A stretch of 64,000 nt of DNA from Pseudopedobacter beijingensis (GCF_042678145.1 NZ_JBHUDG010000045.1:14052-78051); one strand, 5' to 3'; counted from the stretch's first letter, positions 9,555 through 19,131 are shown. Numbers and translations: made by a program. The notes: generated by a model not told the origin, from the sequence alone.

Positions 9555-10943
9555 TTATAATTTGATATCCATTACTTTTCCAGCTTTACGACTTTCTTCA
9601 GCCATAAACCCCATAATATGACTTTCTACTGATTGGTCTATAGTAGATGTTAAAAGATTAACATCTTGATGTGCAACTGCTTGCACAAAATCTTTAACTA
9701 GCAACCAATCGCCACCACCATGTCCCGCATTTTTATACCCCTCTACATCTTCCACTTGTGGAATAAACTTAGTTTGTTTTCCTGTTCTAAAATCAGTAAT
9801 CACCAGCTCTTTCATATCACCAACCATATCCCCCATCGCTCCCATTACCCGGGTCCTTCTACCTCCATAAGAGGTAAAAGCTTCCATTGAGAAATTAGCA
9901 GTTACACTATCTGCGAACTGTATGCTTGAAACATAATGGTCTGGCTGGTCATTATTCATCCGGTAAACACATCTTCCAAAATCTGTTGTTCTTAGTCTCT
10001 CCATTATTACCTCTCCGTGCTTACTTTTATCTGGAGGTAAGTTAAATGGTGTAGGTCTTCTTCTCAAATCGTAATAATCCCGAATTGCCGAATATGGACA
10101 CTCCCTTTCTATAGCACATCCATCGGTACACCTCTCTGTAGATCCTTGAGGGGCATTTTCTCTTTTAAACCATTTCAAGTCTCCCATTGCAACAATTCGC
10201 TTAGAAGGTTTTCCCACCAACCATCTAACAATATCTAAGTCGTGACAGGATTTAGCCAAAATAATGGGAGTGGTTTCTTTTGAATTATGCCAATATCCCC
10301 TTACATAGGAATGCACCATTGCAGTATGCTCTATAGGCTCTAAATGCTGTATACTTACCAACTCTCCAATAGCCCCTTTATCTATTAGCTCTTTCATTTT
10401 CACAAAATAAGGAGCATACCTAAGCACATGACATACTGCTACTATCCTTCCTTTCTTCTTTGCATAATTAAGTATATCCATACACTCTTTAACAGTAGGA
10501 GCTATGGGTTTTTCCAGCAAAATATCGTACCCCATTTCTAATGCTTTCATGCACGGGCCATAATGCAGTCTATCTGGTGTAGATATAACCACAGCATCTG
10601 CAAATTTGGGTTTCTTAAATACGTCTTCCCAAGTATCAAATCTATTTTCAGACGGTATGTTATGAGCTTGAGCGTATTTATTATTCCTAAACTCATGTGG
10701 TTCTGCCATTCCTACAATTTTTAAATTCTCAGGAAATTTCAACGCGTAGTTACCATAAACAGTACCCCTGGCGCCACAGCCTATAGTGATTGCCGTAACA
10801 GCTTTTTTTAAAGGTTTATGTTTCTTATTTTCGGGAGCATTGTACAAAAAAGAATTCTCTCCGACTGATGCCAATATATCCGTGGTAATAACACTTGCAC
10901 CAACTGTAAAGCTCAATGTTTTTAAAAGGTTTCGCCGATTCAT
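9555..10943 (-). CDS. Gfo/Idh/MocA-family oxidoreductase with Tat-like signal
   Basis: The 462 residues begin with an RR-containing, Tat-like leader (MNRRNLLKTLSFTVGASVI), then a Rossmann domain containing TIGCGARGTVYG and the EKPIAP motif typical of the family, followed by the alpha/beta dimerisation domain. A cysteine-bearing insertion (TERCTDGCAIERECPYSAI, roughly residues 268-290) is also seen in Tat-exported Gfo/Idh proteins of Bacteroidota and Planctomycetes. Enzymes of this family oxidise or reduce sugar hydroxyls with bound NAD(P), and periplasmic ones are linked to 3-keto-glycoside chemistry. It is first in the operon with the HCDH and M19 genes and has its own operator 118 bases upstream. 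Confidence 0.88.
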   Translation of the reverse strand: MNRRNLLKTLSFTVGASVITTDILASVGENSFLYNAPENKKHKPLKKAVTAITIGCGARGTVYGNYALKFPENLKIVGMAEPHEFRNNKYAQAHNIPSENRFDTWEDVFKKPKFADAVVISTPDRLHYGPCMKALEMGYDILLEKPIAPTVKECMDILNYAKKKGRIVAVCHVLRYAPYFVKMKELIDKGAIGELVSIQHLEPIEHTAMVHSYVRGYWHNSKETTPIILAKSCHDLDIVRWLVGKPSKRIVAMGDLKWFKRENAPQGSTERCTDGCAIERECPYSAIRDYYDLRRRPTPFNLPPDKSKHGEVIMERLRTTDFGRCVYRMNNDQPDHYVSSIQFADSVTANFSMEAFTSYGGRRTRVMGAMGDMVGDMKELVITDFRTGKQTKFIPQVEDVEGYKNAGHGGGDWLLVKDFVQAVAHQDVNLLTSTIDQSVESHIMGFMAEESRKAGKVMDIKL

Positions 10944-11060
10944 ATTATCTAGTCTTAATTATTTACAAATGGTTTATATACATCATTATTTAAACAACGA
11001 TGTACGTTTTTACAACAACAAGGTTGGAATTTCAAAAGAGTTACACAAGAATAACAGTAA

Positions 11061-11083
11061 GTAAATCATCGATAACGTTCTCG
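11061..11083 (-). promoter_or_regulatory. LacI-type operator (site 3) abutting a -7-like box
   Basis: The sequence CGATAACGTTCTCG at 11070-11083 reads as CGAGAACGTTATCG on the minus strand. It is followed after one base by TGATTTAC (11061-11068) in the position of the -7 box. It lies 118 bases upstream of the ATG at 10943 and would control the Gfo/Idh - HCDH - M19 operon. Confidence 0.8.
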
Positions 11084-11184
11084 AATATGATAAACAATCA
11101 AGATCATAACAGGAACTGATATATTCAAAAACTCAATCAGCCTATTAACAACAAGTTGATTATTATGAGGTAACAAATGTTATT

Positions 11185-13047
11185 TTATTGAAAGAAAATT
11201 TTCTCCATAATTTCTTCTCCATCAAAGCTTATCTTAACTAAATATAGTTTATTCAAATCAAACATATCTGGCAACTCTACAATAAGTTTATTGTTACTTG
11301 GATATTGATTATAGTATAATTTTGCTCCACGCATATCAAAAACCTCCACAATAATATTCTTACTAGGTTTATCAAAAAATTCAATATAAAACTTATATTC
11401 AATAACAGGGTTAGGATAAATACGCAAAAACTGCTTACTTTCATTTTTAACCGCAATAACGTTTGAAAATGAAACCTCCTGCTGTTTACTTATTCCTTTA
11501 ATTCTATAATATACTCTCGGTTCATTTCTGTGATAAACTGTATAAATATAATTTTTCAAGTTCTCATTTGTGGTTTGTAAAACCTCTGTCAATAGCTGAA
11601 ACTCCTTTCCATCTACTGAAATTTCTATTTGGAATTTTTCATAATAATGATTAGAACAAACGACAAAAGCCAACTCTTCTTGTTTCATAGATCGTTTTAT
11701 CGAAAGCTGAATTTTATCGATAGGTAATGTGCCCTGTGAGTCTGGGGCAGAGCCGGTATTTATAAAACCAATCTTTTGATATTCACCATTTAGTACCTGA
11801 TCGCTATCTAATTTATTAATCCCCAACCAATCTTGCATCATGGTAGTATACACTTGTCTATAGTCATGCTGTGTATCTACCTGAGAATTTGCATTAGGGT
11901 TTACAGGTAAATCAGGAGAAACTCCGTACATTCCTGGATTTACTTTAACCCCAAAGACAAATAAGGGAGCGGCAGTTCCGTGATCTGTCCCTTCACTAGC
12001 ATTACTCACTACTCTTCTCCCAAATTCACTATAAGTCATACCAATCACTTTATCTGCTTTCCCCATTAAAATTAAATCATCCATAAAAGCACTAATAGCA
12101 GTAGACAATTTCTGTAGATGACTGGCGTGTGTTCCTTGAGTTGGCGCTCCTGAATTAACTTGAGCTACGTGTGTATCGAATGAATTTTCATGATTAACAA
12201 TATATACCGGAGTTTGCAAACCTCCTCCAATTAATCTTGCCACTATTTGTAATTGTGCAGCAAGAGAGTTTCCTGAAGACGGGTATTGTGTTGACATATT
12301 ATTTTGAGCATTATAACTTGCCACTATTTTTCCAGCATACTCATTACTCTGCGACTTCATTAATCGTAAAAAAGCCAGCTCTGCGCCATAATCGTTATCT
12401 GGGACATCACCGGGACTCTCATTTACTATATTTACTAGTTCTGCAGGATTTGAAACATTATAACCCATATTTACATTTGGCCCCTGCAATGCTAAAGGCA
12501 TTACCCCTCCAATTTGTATAGATGCTGGATCCGGATTATTTGTATTGGGATAACCTTCTGGATAATCAGGAAATTTTTTATCAAGACCACGCCCTAACCA
12601 ACCAGTATTCGACATACCTGAAGCACCAACACCGGTAAACCATATATCCTGAGCATGAAAATGACTAAAATTAGGGTTAGGATAAGAGACTCCCTGAATG
12701 ATTGCCAATTGACCATTGTTATACAAATTCTGCATCCCGCTCATTGATGGATGGAGTCCCGTTGTATTATTTCCTGTTAAAGATAAAACCGAGGTTTCAG
12801 GGATCAGAATATTTGACCTTGCTGTACTTAATTGAGAATATTTATCTAACGCCAAAACTGTATTAAGTCCATCATTTCCGCCATTGAGCTGAATAATTAC
12901 AAGTATATTATCCGAATTAGTATTTAACGAGCCAAACACATCTAAAACAGGTTCTGTTAAAACGTCCATAGCATATACTGGAATTCCCTTAAATATTAAA
13001 GGGATACCGGCCAAGGAGATATTTTTGAGAAAATCTTTTCTTTTCAT
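11185..13047 (-). CDS. DUF1501 family protein fused to a type IX secretion tail
   Basis: The 620-residue protein starts with a leader (MKRKDFLKNISLAGIPLIF) of the type seen on DUF1501 proteins. The DUF1501 domain (about 45-440) includes the landmarks IQLNGGNDGLNTVL, SHFHAQDIW, MTYSEFGRRV and GTDHGTAAPLFVFG. These resemble the alkaline phosphatase/sulfatase-like fold, and the exact reaction is unknown. After about 450 a beta-rich segment leads to a type A sorting tail (FLRIYPNPVIEYKFYIEFF to MEKIFFQ). It follows the DUF1800 gene by 7 bases and shares its promoter. DUF1501/DUF1800 pairs are common in Bacteroidota and Planctomycetes, but their role is not established. Confidence 0.85.
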   Translation of the reverse strand: MKRKDFLKNISLAGIPLIFKGIPVYAMDVLTEPVLDVFGSLNTNSDNILVIIQLNGGNDGLNTVLALDKYSQLSTARSNILIPETSVLSLTGNNTTGLHPSMSGMQNLYNNGQLAIIQGVSYPNPNFSHFHAQDIWFTGVGASGMSNTGWLGRGLDKKFPDYPEGYPNTNNPDPASIQIGGVMPLALQGPNVNMGYNVSNPAELVNIVNESPGDVPDNDYGAELAFLRLMKSQSNEYAGKIVASYNAQNNMSTQYPSSGNSLAAQLQIVARLIGGGLQTPVYIVNHENSFDTHVAQVNSGAPTQGTHASHLQKLSTAISAFMDDLILMGKADKVIGMTYSEFGRRVVSNASEGTDHGTAAPLFVFGVKVNPGMYGVSPDLPVNPNANSQVDTQHDYRQVYTTMMQDWLGINKLDSDQVLNGEYQKIGFINTGSAPDSQGTLPIDKIQLSIKRSMKQEELAFVVCSNHYYEKFQIEISVDGKEFQLLTEVLQTTNENLKNYIYTVYHRNEPRVYYRIKGISKQQEVSFSNVIAVKNESKQFLRIYPNPVIEYKFYIEFFDKPSKNIIVEVFDMRGAKLYYNQYPSNNKLIVELPDMFDLNKLYLVKISFDGEEIMEKIFFQ

Positions 13048-13054
13048 AATACTT

Positions 13055-14887
13055 TTACATTAATTGAAACTCAGCCAGTCTCAAAACTGCATTCAAAAGA
13101 GCTTTTAAATTATCATTAACAATTTTGGTATTCGCTGTTGTAGGATTAGTTAAGTAGGCCTGCCATGCACTTGTCCAATAATTATCTGTTGTTTGGTTAC
13201 CTAATAATGTTTGTGTTTTAATTTCTGTGGTATAATCCTGTGGCAACGGTAGCGGAAGTGCATATTTAATAAAAACATCAACCACCTGATTAGGATCTAA
13301 TTGTACAGAGGAGTTAAATTGTTTTAAAAAAGCAATTGCATCTATTTTAAACTTAAATGTCCCAACCCCTCCGGTTCCTTTTATCAATAAATCTATTATT
13401 CTATCACGTTTTTGAATAGTGTTTGAATTAATCCAATTCTGATAAAATGCAGGTTCCTGATAATAAGCTTTCCAACCAGAAACATCAGGAACATTTCCAA
13501 CTTCCTGTTCTAAATTATTTTTAGAATAATCGTTAAAATATTGCCAAAATCTATATTGGGTATAGATATCTGAGTTCGGCTCTGTGGTATTTACATCAAA
13601 TGTATTTAAAATACCTGCCAATAAATCGAATGGACTTTTTATCATTACCCCTCTATTTGCAATATCAAAAAAATGTTGACTTTTCAATAGTGTTTTTACT
13701 ATTGGCTTAATCTCCCAATTGCTATTAATTAACTGATTGGCTAAAGGCGTAATAATTTTGGTTTCTGTTTCTTCATCGATATTATAATAAATAAAAAATC
13801 TATACAGCCTCCGGCATAAATATTTAGCTATTGTTATTCCCTGATATTGAAACAGCATGTTATAAAACTCATCTAGCTCCTGTGCTCCATGAACTCCTGT
13901 TTTATTAAAAATAGTTGTATCATTAAAGAAAGCTGAAAAGGATTTGTCCGTTTGATTATGCCTCGACGAATTAAATCCCGATTGAAAAGGATAAGGTGCT
14001 TTAAAATCTGTCGGGATTCTCCATCCGGACAACACTTTCGCAGCAGACTGTACATCTGCTTCGGTATAATTCTGAGGAGATTTACCCATTGTAAAAAGCT
14101 CTAAAATTTCTCGGGCATAATTTTCATTTGGAGCAGATGCTGTACTGTAATGATTACCAAGATAAAGCAACATAGCCGTAGATTTTGTTACCTCATCTAT
14201 AATGGTCTTAAAATTTCCAAGTGCATTATTTCTAAATATTTTCATATAGTCACTACATATAGTAGCTGAATTATAAAAACTGGATCGAAGCACTATAAAC
14301 TCAACGGGTATAAAGTGATACCAGAAATTCACCATTTTTTCACGAATAGTATATCCATCATTTAACCATATCCCCCAATTCCAATACTGTAAACCATACA
14401 ACCTATGACTATTTATCACTGGGTCTGAACTGCCCGCTGAATAGGGTAAGTTTGTTGTACTCCAGTCCTCTCCATAAGAGATTGTACTGTCTACAGTATT
14501 TGCTGCTATATTTTGGTAATGATTAAGGGGGCCCGAACTTGGATATTGAGGTATTGCTTTGTTAGTCAAATCTGTAATAAAATCTACCGCTTCCGAAGCA
14601 TTTTGCAAAGACAGCAAATGATCTACTGCAGTTTTACTATTACCAAAACTAGTACGCTTTAATAAATGAATTACTTCTGTGTCTGACCATGTTCCCGTAT
14701 ATGGATCTAAACCTGTATTTACTCGCATTGTTTGTACAGATGAAGACATTCCCTTTCCATTACTCTTGATAAATGTACCAGAAGATTCCTTCTTATCTAC
14801 CTTGTTTAAAAACACATCGTGTAATTCAGCCTTCCTTTGCTCTATGGTTTTCCTGGAATACTTTTCAAAAAGTTTATCTTTTGGCAT
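13055..14887 (-). CDS. DUF1800 domain protein, partner of DUF1501
   Basis: The 610-residue protein shows DUF1800 landmarks: HLLKRTSFGNSKTAVDHLL, WNWGIWLNDGYTIREKMVNFWYHF, NNALGNFKTIIDEVTKSTAMLLYLGN, NENYAREILELFTMG and VKTLLKSQHFFD. No signal peptide is visible at the chosen start, and the first 75 residues are polar and lysine-rich; an internal start does not supply one either. It is the first gene of a two-gene operon with DUF1501, with the operator at 15083-15096 upstream. The biochemical role is unknown. Its place in this regulon ties it to breakdown of the same substrate. Confidence 0.85.
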   Translation of the reverse strand: MPKDKLFEKYSRKTIEQRKAELHDVFLNKVDKKESSGTFIKSNGKGMSSSVQTMRVNTGLDPYTGTWSDTEVIHLLKRTSFGNSKTAVDHLLSLQNASEAVDFITDLTNKAIPQYPSSGPLNHYQNIAANTVDSTISYGEDWSTTNLPYSAGSSDPVINSHRLYGLQYWNWGIWLNDGYTIREKMVNFWYHFIPVEFIVLRSSFYNSATICSDYMKIFRNNALGNFKTIIDEVTKSTAMLLYLGNHYSTASAPNENYAREILELFTMGKSPQNYTEADVQSAAKVLSGWRIPTDFKAPYPFQSGFNSSRHNQTDKSFSAFFNDTTIFNKTGVHGAQELDEFYNMLFQYQGITIAKYLCRRLYRFFIYYNIDEETETKIITPLANQLINSNWEIKPIVKTLLKSQHFFDIANRGVMIKSPFDLLAGILNTFDVNTTEPNSDIYTQYRFWQYFNDYSKNNLEQEVGNVPDVSGWKAYYQEPAFYQNWINSNTIQKRDRIIDLLIKGTGGVGTFKFKIDAIAFLKQFNSSVQLDPNQVVDVFIKYALPLPLPQDYTTEIKTQTLLGNQTTDNYWTSAWQAYLTNPTTANTKIVNDNLKALLNAVLRLAEFQLM

Positions 14888-15073
14888 AATGGTTATATTA
14901 TATAATTAAAAAATCTTAAAACATATAGGTTATGTACAATTACTTTATTCAGTAATTCGGGTTTCCTCTTTATAAAAAACATATAATTCACGTTTGCATT
15001 CTCCTTCCATTCAAGTAATTAGATTTAAATTTAAATTAACAAGAGTAACCCGTATTTAATACTATATTAAATT

Positions 15074-15096
15074 AAAAATCAGCGAGAACGTTATCG
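15074..15096 (-). promoter_or_regulatory. LacI-type operator (site 4) abutting a -7-like box
   Basis: CGAGAACGTTATCG lies at 15083-15096. On the minus strand it is followed after one base by TGATTTTT (15074-15081), identical to site 2. It is 187 bases upstream of the ATG at 14887 and would control DUF1800-DUF1501. Confidence 0.8.
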
Positions 15097-15221
15097 AAAA
15101 CCTATTAGTTAGCAAAATATACATTCAGGTAATTTCGTATACACTTTCATATTTTTACTTAATCAATTAATGGTTTTGATTATTGAGGTATCAAGACAAG
15201 TGTAAGTAGGAACAGAACAAA

Positions 15222-15244
15222 TGAAAACGTTCTCGGTAATTTTA
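15222..15244 (+). promoter_or_regulatory. LacI-type operator (site 5) abutting a -7-like box, plus strand
   Basis: TGAAAACGTTCTCG at 15222-15235 is followed after one base by TAATTTTA (15237-15244). The site faces the DUF1080 gene, the opposite direction to site 4 only 126 bases away. Transcription should begin near 15251, which rules out an ATG at 15246 as the start codon. Confidence 0.78.
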
Positions 15245-15314
15245 AATGTCAAAATCCGTAAATATTAAGAATAGCTTATTAGTTTTAAAATTCATTATTT
15301 ACTTAGTACTAGAC

Positions 15315-16109
15315 ATGATTATTAAACCATTATCAAAAAGAACAAATATTTTATTTGCATTTTTTTTATTTACGATATCATCATCCTGGTCTCAAGAAAA
15401 GGGTAAAATTGACCTTTTTAATCAGAAAAATTTAGACGGATGGTACACTTATATCAAAGGAAGAGGTACTAATGATGATCCTAAAAAAGTTTTCACAGTT
15501 GCTAATAAAAAAATTAGAGTAAGCGGAGAAGAATGGGGCTGTATAACCTCTAATGAAGAGTTTAGTGACTATAAAATTATAGTAGAGTTTAAATGGGGAA
15601 ATGAAACATTTGCACACAGAAAAACTAAAGCTATGGATAGTGGCTTGCTTTTACACTCTATTGGTAAAGATGGTGCGGCTGGTGGTAGTTGGATGTATAG
15701 CATTGAATGTAATCTTATTGAAGGAGGAACAGGAGATTTTATTGTTGTTGGAGATAAAACTAATGACTTCTCCATCACTTCAACTGTTGCTTCTCAGCTT
15801 CAAAACGGAGTCCCTGTTTTCAAACCAAATGGAACTCCTAAAACAATTAATTATGGCAGAATAAATTGGATAAACCGCGATCCAAAATGGAAAGATGAAT
15901 TAGGTTTTAGAGGGGAAAAAGATCTTGAGAAAAAGGTTGGTAAATGGAACAAATTAATCTGCATTGCTAAAAAAGATTCTATCTCCATTTTTTTAAATGG
16001 AAAGCTCGTCAATCAAGCCTATCAAGTAAAACCATCTAAAGGACGTATTCAAATTCAGTCCGAAGGAGCAGAAATATTTTTCAGAAGGATTGATATTTAT
16101 CCGTTATAG
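15315..16109 (+). CDS. DUF1080 (3-keto-disaccharide hydrolase-like) secreted protein
   Basis: From the ATG at 15315 the protein is 264 residues: a signal peptide (MIIKPLSKRTNILFAFFLFT, then SSSWSQ) and one DUF1080 concanavalin-like domain, with IDLFNQKNLDGWYTYIKG, the DYKIIVEFKWG strand, a DSGLLLHSIGKDG loop and the final GRIQIQSEGAEIFFRRIDIYPL strands. An in-frame ATG at 15246 would add 23 residues that bury the signal peptide, and it lies upstream of the predicted transcription start, so 15315 is preferred. Some members hydrolyse 3-keto-glycosides made by Gfo/Idh-type oxidoreductases; one of those lies in the neighbouring operon under the same operator. Activity is inferred from the family only. 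Confidence 0.85.
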   Translation: MIIKPLSKRTNILFAFFLFTISSSWSQEKGKIDLFNQKNLDGWYTYIKGRGTNDDPKKVFTVANKKIRVSGEEWGCITSNEEFSDYKIIVEFKWGNETFAHRKTKAMDSGLLLHSIGKDGAAGGSWMYSIECNLIEGGTGDFIVVGDKTNDFSITSTVASQLQNGVPVFKPNGTPKTINYGRINWINRDPKWKDELGFRGEKDLEKKVGKWNKLICIAKKDSISIFLNGKLVNQAYQVKPSKGRIQIQSEGAEIFFRRIDIYPL

Positions 16110-16136
16110 AAAAATAGGCTAAAAACAAAAGTTTCC

Positions 16137-16180
16137 AAAACTCAGTCTAAACAAACAAAAAAACGTTATATATGAGTTTT
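16137..16180. terminator. Possible weak hairpin between convergent genes
   Basis: AAAACTCA (16137-16144) can pair with TGAGTTTT (16173-16180), which runs into T residues. It lies between the convergent DUF1080 and SDR genes. The 28-base loop makes it a weak candidate. Confidence 0.3.
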
Positions 16181-16181
16181 T

Positions 16182-16904
16182 TTAATAAGTAGCTCTACCT
16201 CCTGAAAAATCAAAAGTAAACCCAGTCTCCGAAACAATAAAACAGATCATAGCCACTACTTCATCCATTTCTCCACAACGCTCCATAGGTATTTTATCTG
16301 TCATATATTTCACTTGTTCTGAAGGCATTGCCTCTACCAACGGTGTTTTTATAACCGCTGGAGCTAAAGCATTTACTGTTATTCCCGAATGGGCATATTC
16401 TTTCCCTTGTACCTTTGTCATCCCTATTACAGCTGATTTTGATGCAGAATAAGCCAACATACCGGCATTTCCTTCTTTTCCTGCAATAGAAGCTATATGT
16501 AAAATACGTCCATAGTTTTGCTCTACCATATACGGAATAGCATATTTAGTGGTATACCATGCTCCCATGAAATTCACTGCAAATACCTTTTGTAAGTTTT
16601 CGGTCTGTACCAAATGACTCTTAATGTTTGTCTCGCCTGTTATCCCTGCGCTATTAATCAATATATCTATACGGCCATACTTCCCCACAACTTCATTTAC
16701 CGCCACTTATACATCATTTTCTATAGTGACATCTACTTGTAACAACAATAAATTTTCGTTGTACTTATCCAGCTCTCTTACATTGGTATTCCTATCCATT
16801 AGCACAACTATAGCTCCACTTCGCAAGATACTTTTACCTATTTGCAAACCTATTCCCGAACAGCCCCCAGTAATAACTGCTACTCTATTTTCAAAATTAT
16901 TCAT
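16182..16904 (-). pseudogene. Short-chain dehydrogenase/reductase interrupted by one in-frame stop
   Basis: The frame reads as one SDR of 240 residues except for a TAA at 16707-16709. The first 65 residues hold the cofactor motif TGGCSGIGLQIG. The part after the stop continues directly with VAVNEVVGKYGRIDILINSAG, and the catalytic YSASK follows. No base is gained or lost across the stop, so this is a single nonsense change. Near the C-terminus, SETGFTFDFSGGRATY looks about five residues shorter than the usual run before TG in SDRs ending in SGGRATY, a possible second lesion. Relatives ending this way include sugar-acid dehydrogenases of the 2-keto-3-deoxy-L-fuconate type. The gene lies 252 bases downstream of the long operon and has no operator of its own. 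Confidence 0.8.
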
Positions 16905-17156
16905 TGTTTATCTCGTAATTAAATTCAATTTTCATTAAGCTTATTCATCTACTTCGGTTCGATTAACAATCTGCCTTTAATTATTGACGAGAGCATTAGC
17001 TTCACGGCATCTTCTGAACTTCTAGAATCTTATGATACACTTCAACAAACGTAATTTTTGTACTAAGAGACCCGGAAACAAGTTCAAATCAATCATTATA
17101 ATAGGAATAACGAAATAACGACCGAATTGAGGTGTATCTATTTATTATAACCATTG

Positions 17157-18272
17157 TTATACGGTCAGTTTTCTATCTCTAGCAACAATACTCCAAGGTT
17201 CTATTAATTTTCCGTCCTCCACCACAACAGCTTTGTCGTATAAAGCTACGGTTGGACAAATATGAATAGGTAAAGCATACAATAAATCGCCAATTTTTAA
17301 ATCGCTTGCTGCAGGTAGCTCTATCACCATATGCTCTTCACTATGACTTACGGGCTTTGCTTCCGGATGATTCAAGAAATGAACTCTTCTGTTTAACAGG
17401 TTTTCTGAAGCTATAGATTTATACCCTAAATCTATACATACCTTATTTTCAGAAACAATAGACACTACTCTACACAGTACAATGGCTGCTGGTAAAAATA
17501 CTTGTTCTTCATAATTGTCTCCATAACCTTTATCCCAAAAAACAAAGGTACCGGGGCTACATTCTCTATTATCCTTTTGAGCATGGAATGGAAAAGTTGG
17601 TATTCCACCGGCAACTAAAATGATATCATTCCCTTCTTTTCTTAGTTTAGCAATAAGTTCATCTGCCGTTTTTAGAGCATCACGCCAGATTTGTTCCCTC
17701 TTTACTAGATCCTTCTCGTAAATATGCCCATCATAAGCATGAAACCCTAGTAAATCAATTCCTTTTAATTTCTTAATGTCATGGTATAAATTATGGGCAA
17801 GTTCTGGCTTTATACCTGTTCTATTCATACCTACATTCAAATCTATATAAACAGAAATATCAAGATTGTTAATTATAGCTGCTTCTGAAAGGAAATCGGC
17901 AGTAGATTGATTATCTACTAAACAAGAAAACGATGTTTTTTTGTAAAACTTCATAAGTGACAAGAGCCTTGCTAGCTTAACTTTTGTAGGCTGATAAGCT
18001 AGCAAAACATCTTTTGCTCCACACATTCCCAACATTTCTGCTTCGGCGATGGTAGCACATTTAAATTTATTTATTCCTTCTCCTATTAAAAGATTGGTAA
18101 CTTCTTTGGTTTTATGAGTTTTGACATGCGGTCTTAACCTATCCACGTCGTCAATCATTGTCTTTATTAGACGAATATTTTGAACAACCCTGTCTTTATA
18201 AATTATTAAAGCAGGGCTATCTATATTATTAATACCATTAAATGTGCACCAATCCTCTTGAAAGAAATCCAT
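17157..18272 (-). CDS. D-threonine aldolase / D-serine dehydratase-like PLP enzyme
   Basis: The 371 residues fit the fold-type III (alanine racemase-like) PLP family. The segment SPALIIYKDRVVQNI leads to RPHVKTHKTKEV, in which the lysine of VKTHK is the expected Schiff-base residue. A middle barrel portion contains FHAYDGHIY and LVAGGIPTFPFH, and the C-terminal beta domain includes the conserved HICPTVALYD zinc-site segment (HxCxT) and closes with WSIVARDRKL. Such enzymes cleave or dehydrate beta-hydroxy-D-amino acids. The gene starts one base before the FAH gene ends and is the last intact gene of the long operon. RidA at the head of the operon would deal with imines released by such PLP chemistry (inference). 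Confidence 0.82.
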   Translation of the reverse strand: MDFFQEDWCTFNGINNIDSPALIIYKDRVVQNIRLIKTMIDDVDRLRPHVKTHKTKEVTNLLIGEGINKFKCATIAEAEMLGMCGAKDVLLAYQPTKVKLARLLSLMKFYKKTSFSCLVDNQSTADFLSEAAIINNLDISVYIDLNVGMNRTGIKPELAHNLYHDIKKLKGIDLLGFHAYDGHIYEKDLVKREQIWRDALKTADELIAKLRKEGNDIILVAGGIPTFPFHAQKDNRECSPGTFVFWDKGYGDNYEEQVFLPAAIVLCRVVSIVSENKVCIDLGYKSIASENLLNRRVHFLNHPEAKPVSHSEEHMVIELPAASDLKIGDLLYALPIHICPTVALYDKAVVVEDGKLIEPWSIVARDRKLTV

Positions 18273-18273
18273 T

Positions 18274-19131
18274 TTATTTTGATTTATAAGCTACTGCTTT
18301 TTGTTTAGAACTTCCTAAGCCTTCAATTCCTAATTCGACTTCGTCACCTGCTTTAAGGTAAATTGGAGGGTTGAAACCCAATCCCACACCATGCGGTGTT
18401 CCGGTAGAAATAATATCTCCGGGAAGTAAAGTCATAAACTGGCTTAAGTAATGAATTAGAAAAGGTATATTGAAAATCAGCTGCTTGGTAGAGCTATTCT
18501 GCATCATTTTTCCGTTTACTTTTAGCCACAGGTTTAGATTATGTACATCAGCTATCTCATCCTTGGTTGCTAGAAATGGCCCTAAAGGGGCGAATGAATC
18601 ACAGCTTTTACCTTTTACCCATTGTCCTCCTCTTTCCAACTGATAAGCTCTTTCACTATAATCGTTATGCAACACATAGCCGGCGACATACTCCATTGCA
18701 TCTTTTTCGTTAACATATGAAGCTTCTTTACCGATAACTACCGCTAATTCTACTTCCCAATCTGTTTTTTCGCTATTTTTTGGAATTATCAAATCATCAT
18801 TTGGTCCACATAAAGCAGAAGTTGCTTTAAAGAAAACTATAGGCTCTTTTGGAATTGGAGAACCTGCTTCTTTTGCATGATCGGCATAGTTTAACCCAAT
18901 ACAAATAATTTTAGAAGGACGTTTAATAATAGCTCCTAACCTGCTTCCTGCTGGAATTTCTTGTAAAGAACTCTTATTCTCTTTTATATATTTCTCCAAG
19001 CGATTGATACCATCTGTAGCAAAAAAGTCTTCTGTATAATCTTCTCCAAATCCAGAGGCGTCTAAATATTTCTCATCTATAATTACGCCAATTTTCTCTT
19101 GTTTTACATTACCGTACCTAAATAATTTCAT
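18274..19131 (-). CDS. Fumarylacetoacetate hydrolase-family protein
   Basis: The 285-residue protein has the FAH fold signatures: the KIICIGLNYADHAKEAG segment, the metal-binding glutamates around DWEVELAVVIGKEA, the GYVLHNDYSER strand and the LLPGDIISTGTPHGVG loop near the C-terminus. Members split 2,4-diketo acids, hydrate or decarboxylate 2-keto-dienoates, or hydrolyse ureidoglycolate. This length and the N-terminal MKLFRYG start are shared with the 2,4-diketo-3-deoxy-fuconate hydrolase/ureidoglycolate lyase branch. With a nearby SDR (now broken) and a FucP-like transporter, a 2-keto-3-deoxy acid route is possible; the matching dehydratase is absent. Confidence 0.88.
   Translation of the reverse strand: MKLFRYGNVKQEKIGVIIDEKYLDASGFGEDYTEDFFATDGINRLEKYIKENKSSLQEIPAGSRLGAIIKRPSKIICIGLNYADHAKEAGSPIPKEPIVFFKATSALCGPNDDLIIPKNSEKTDWEVELAVVIGKEASYVNEKDAMEYVAGYVLHNDYSERAYQLERGGQWVKGKSCDSFAPLGPFLATKDEIADVHNLNLWLKVNGKMMQNSSTKQLIFNIPFLIHYLSQFMTLLPGDIISTGTPHGVGLGFNPPIYLKAGDEVELGIEGLGSSKQKAVAYKSK

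Noticed and set aside
15246..15314. Upstream ATG at 15246 as start of the DUF1080 gene
   Set aside because: It lies before the predicted transcription start and would hide the signal peptide that begins at 15315.
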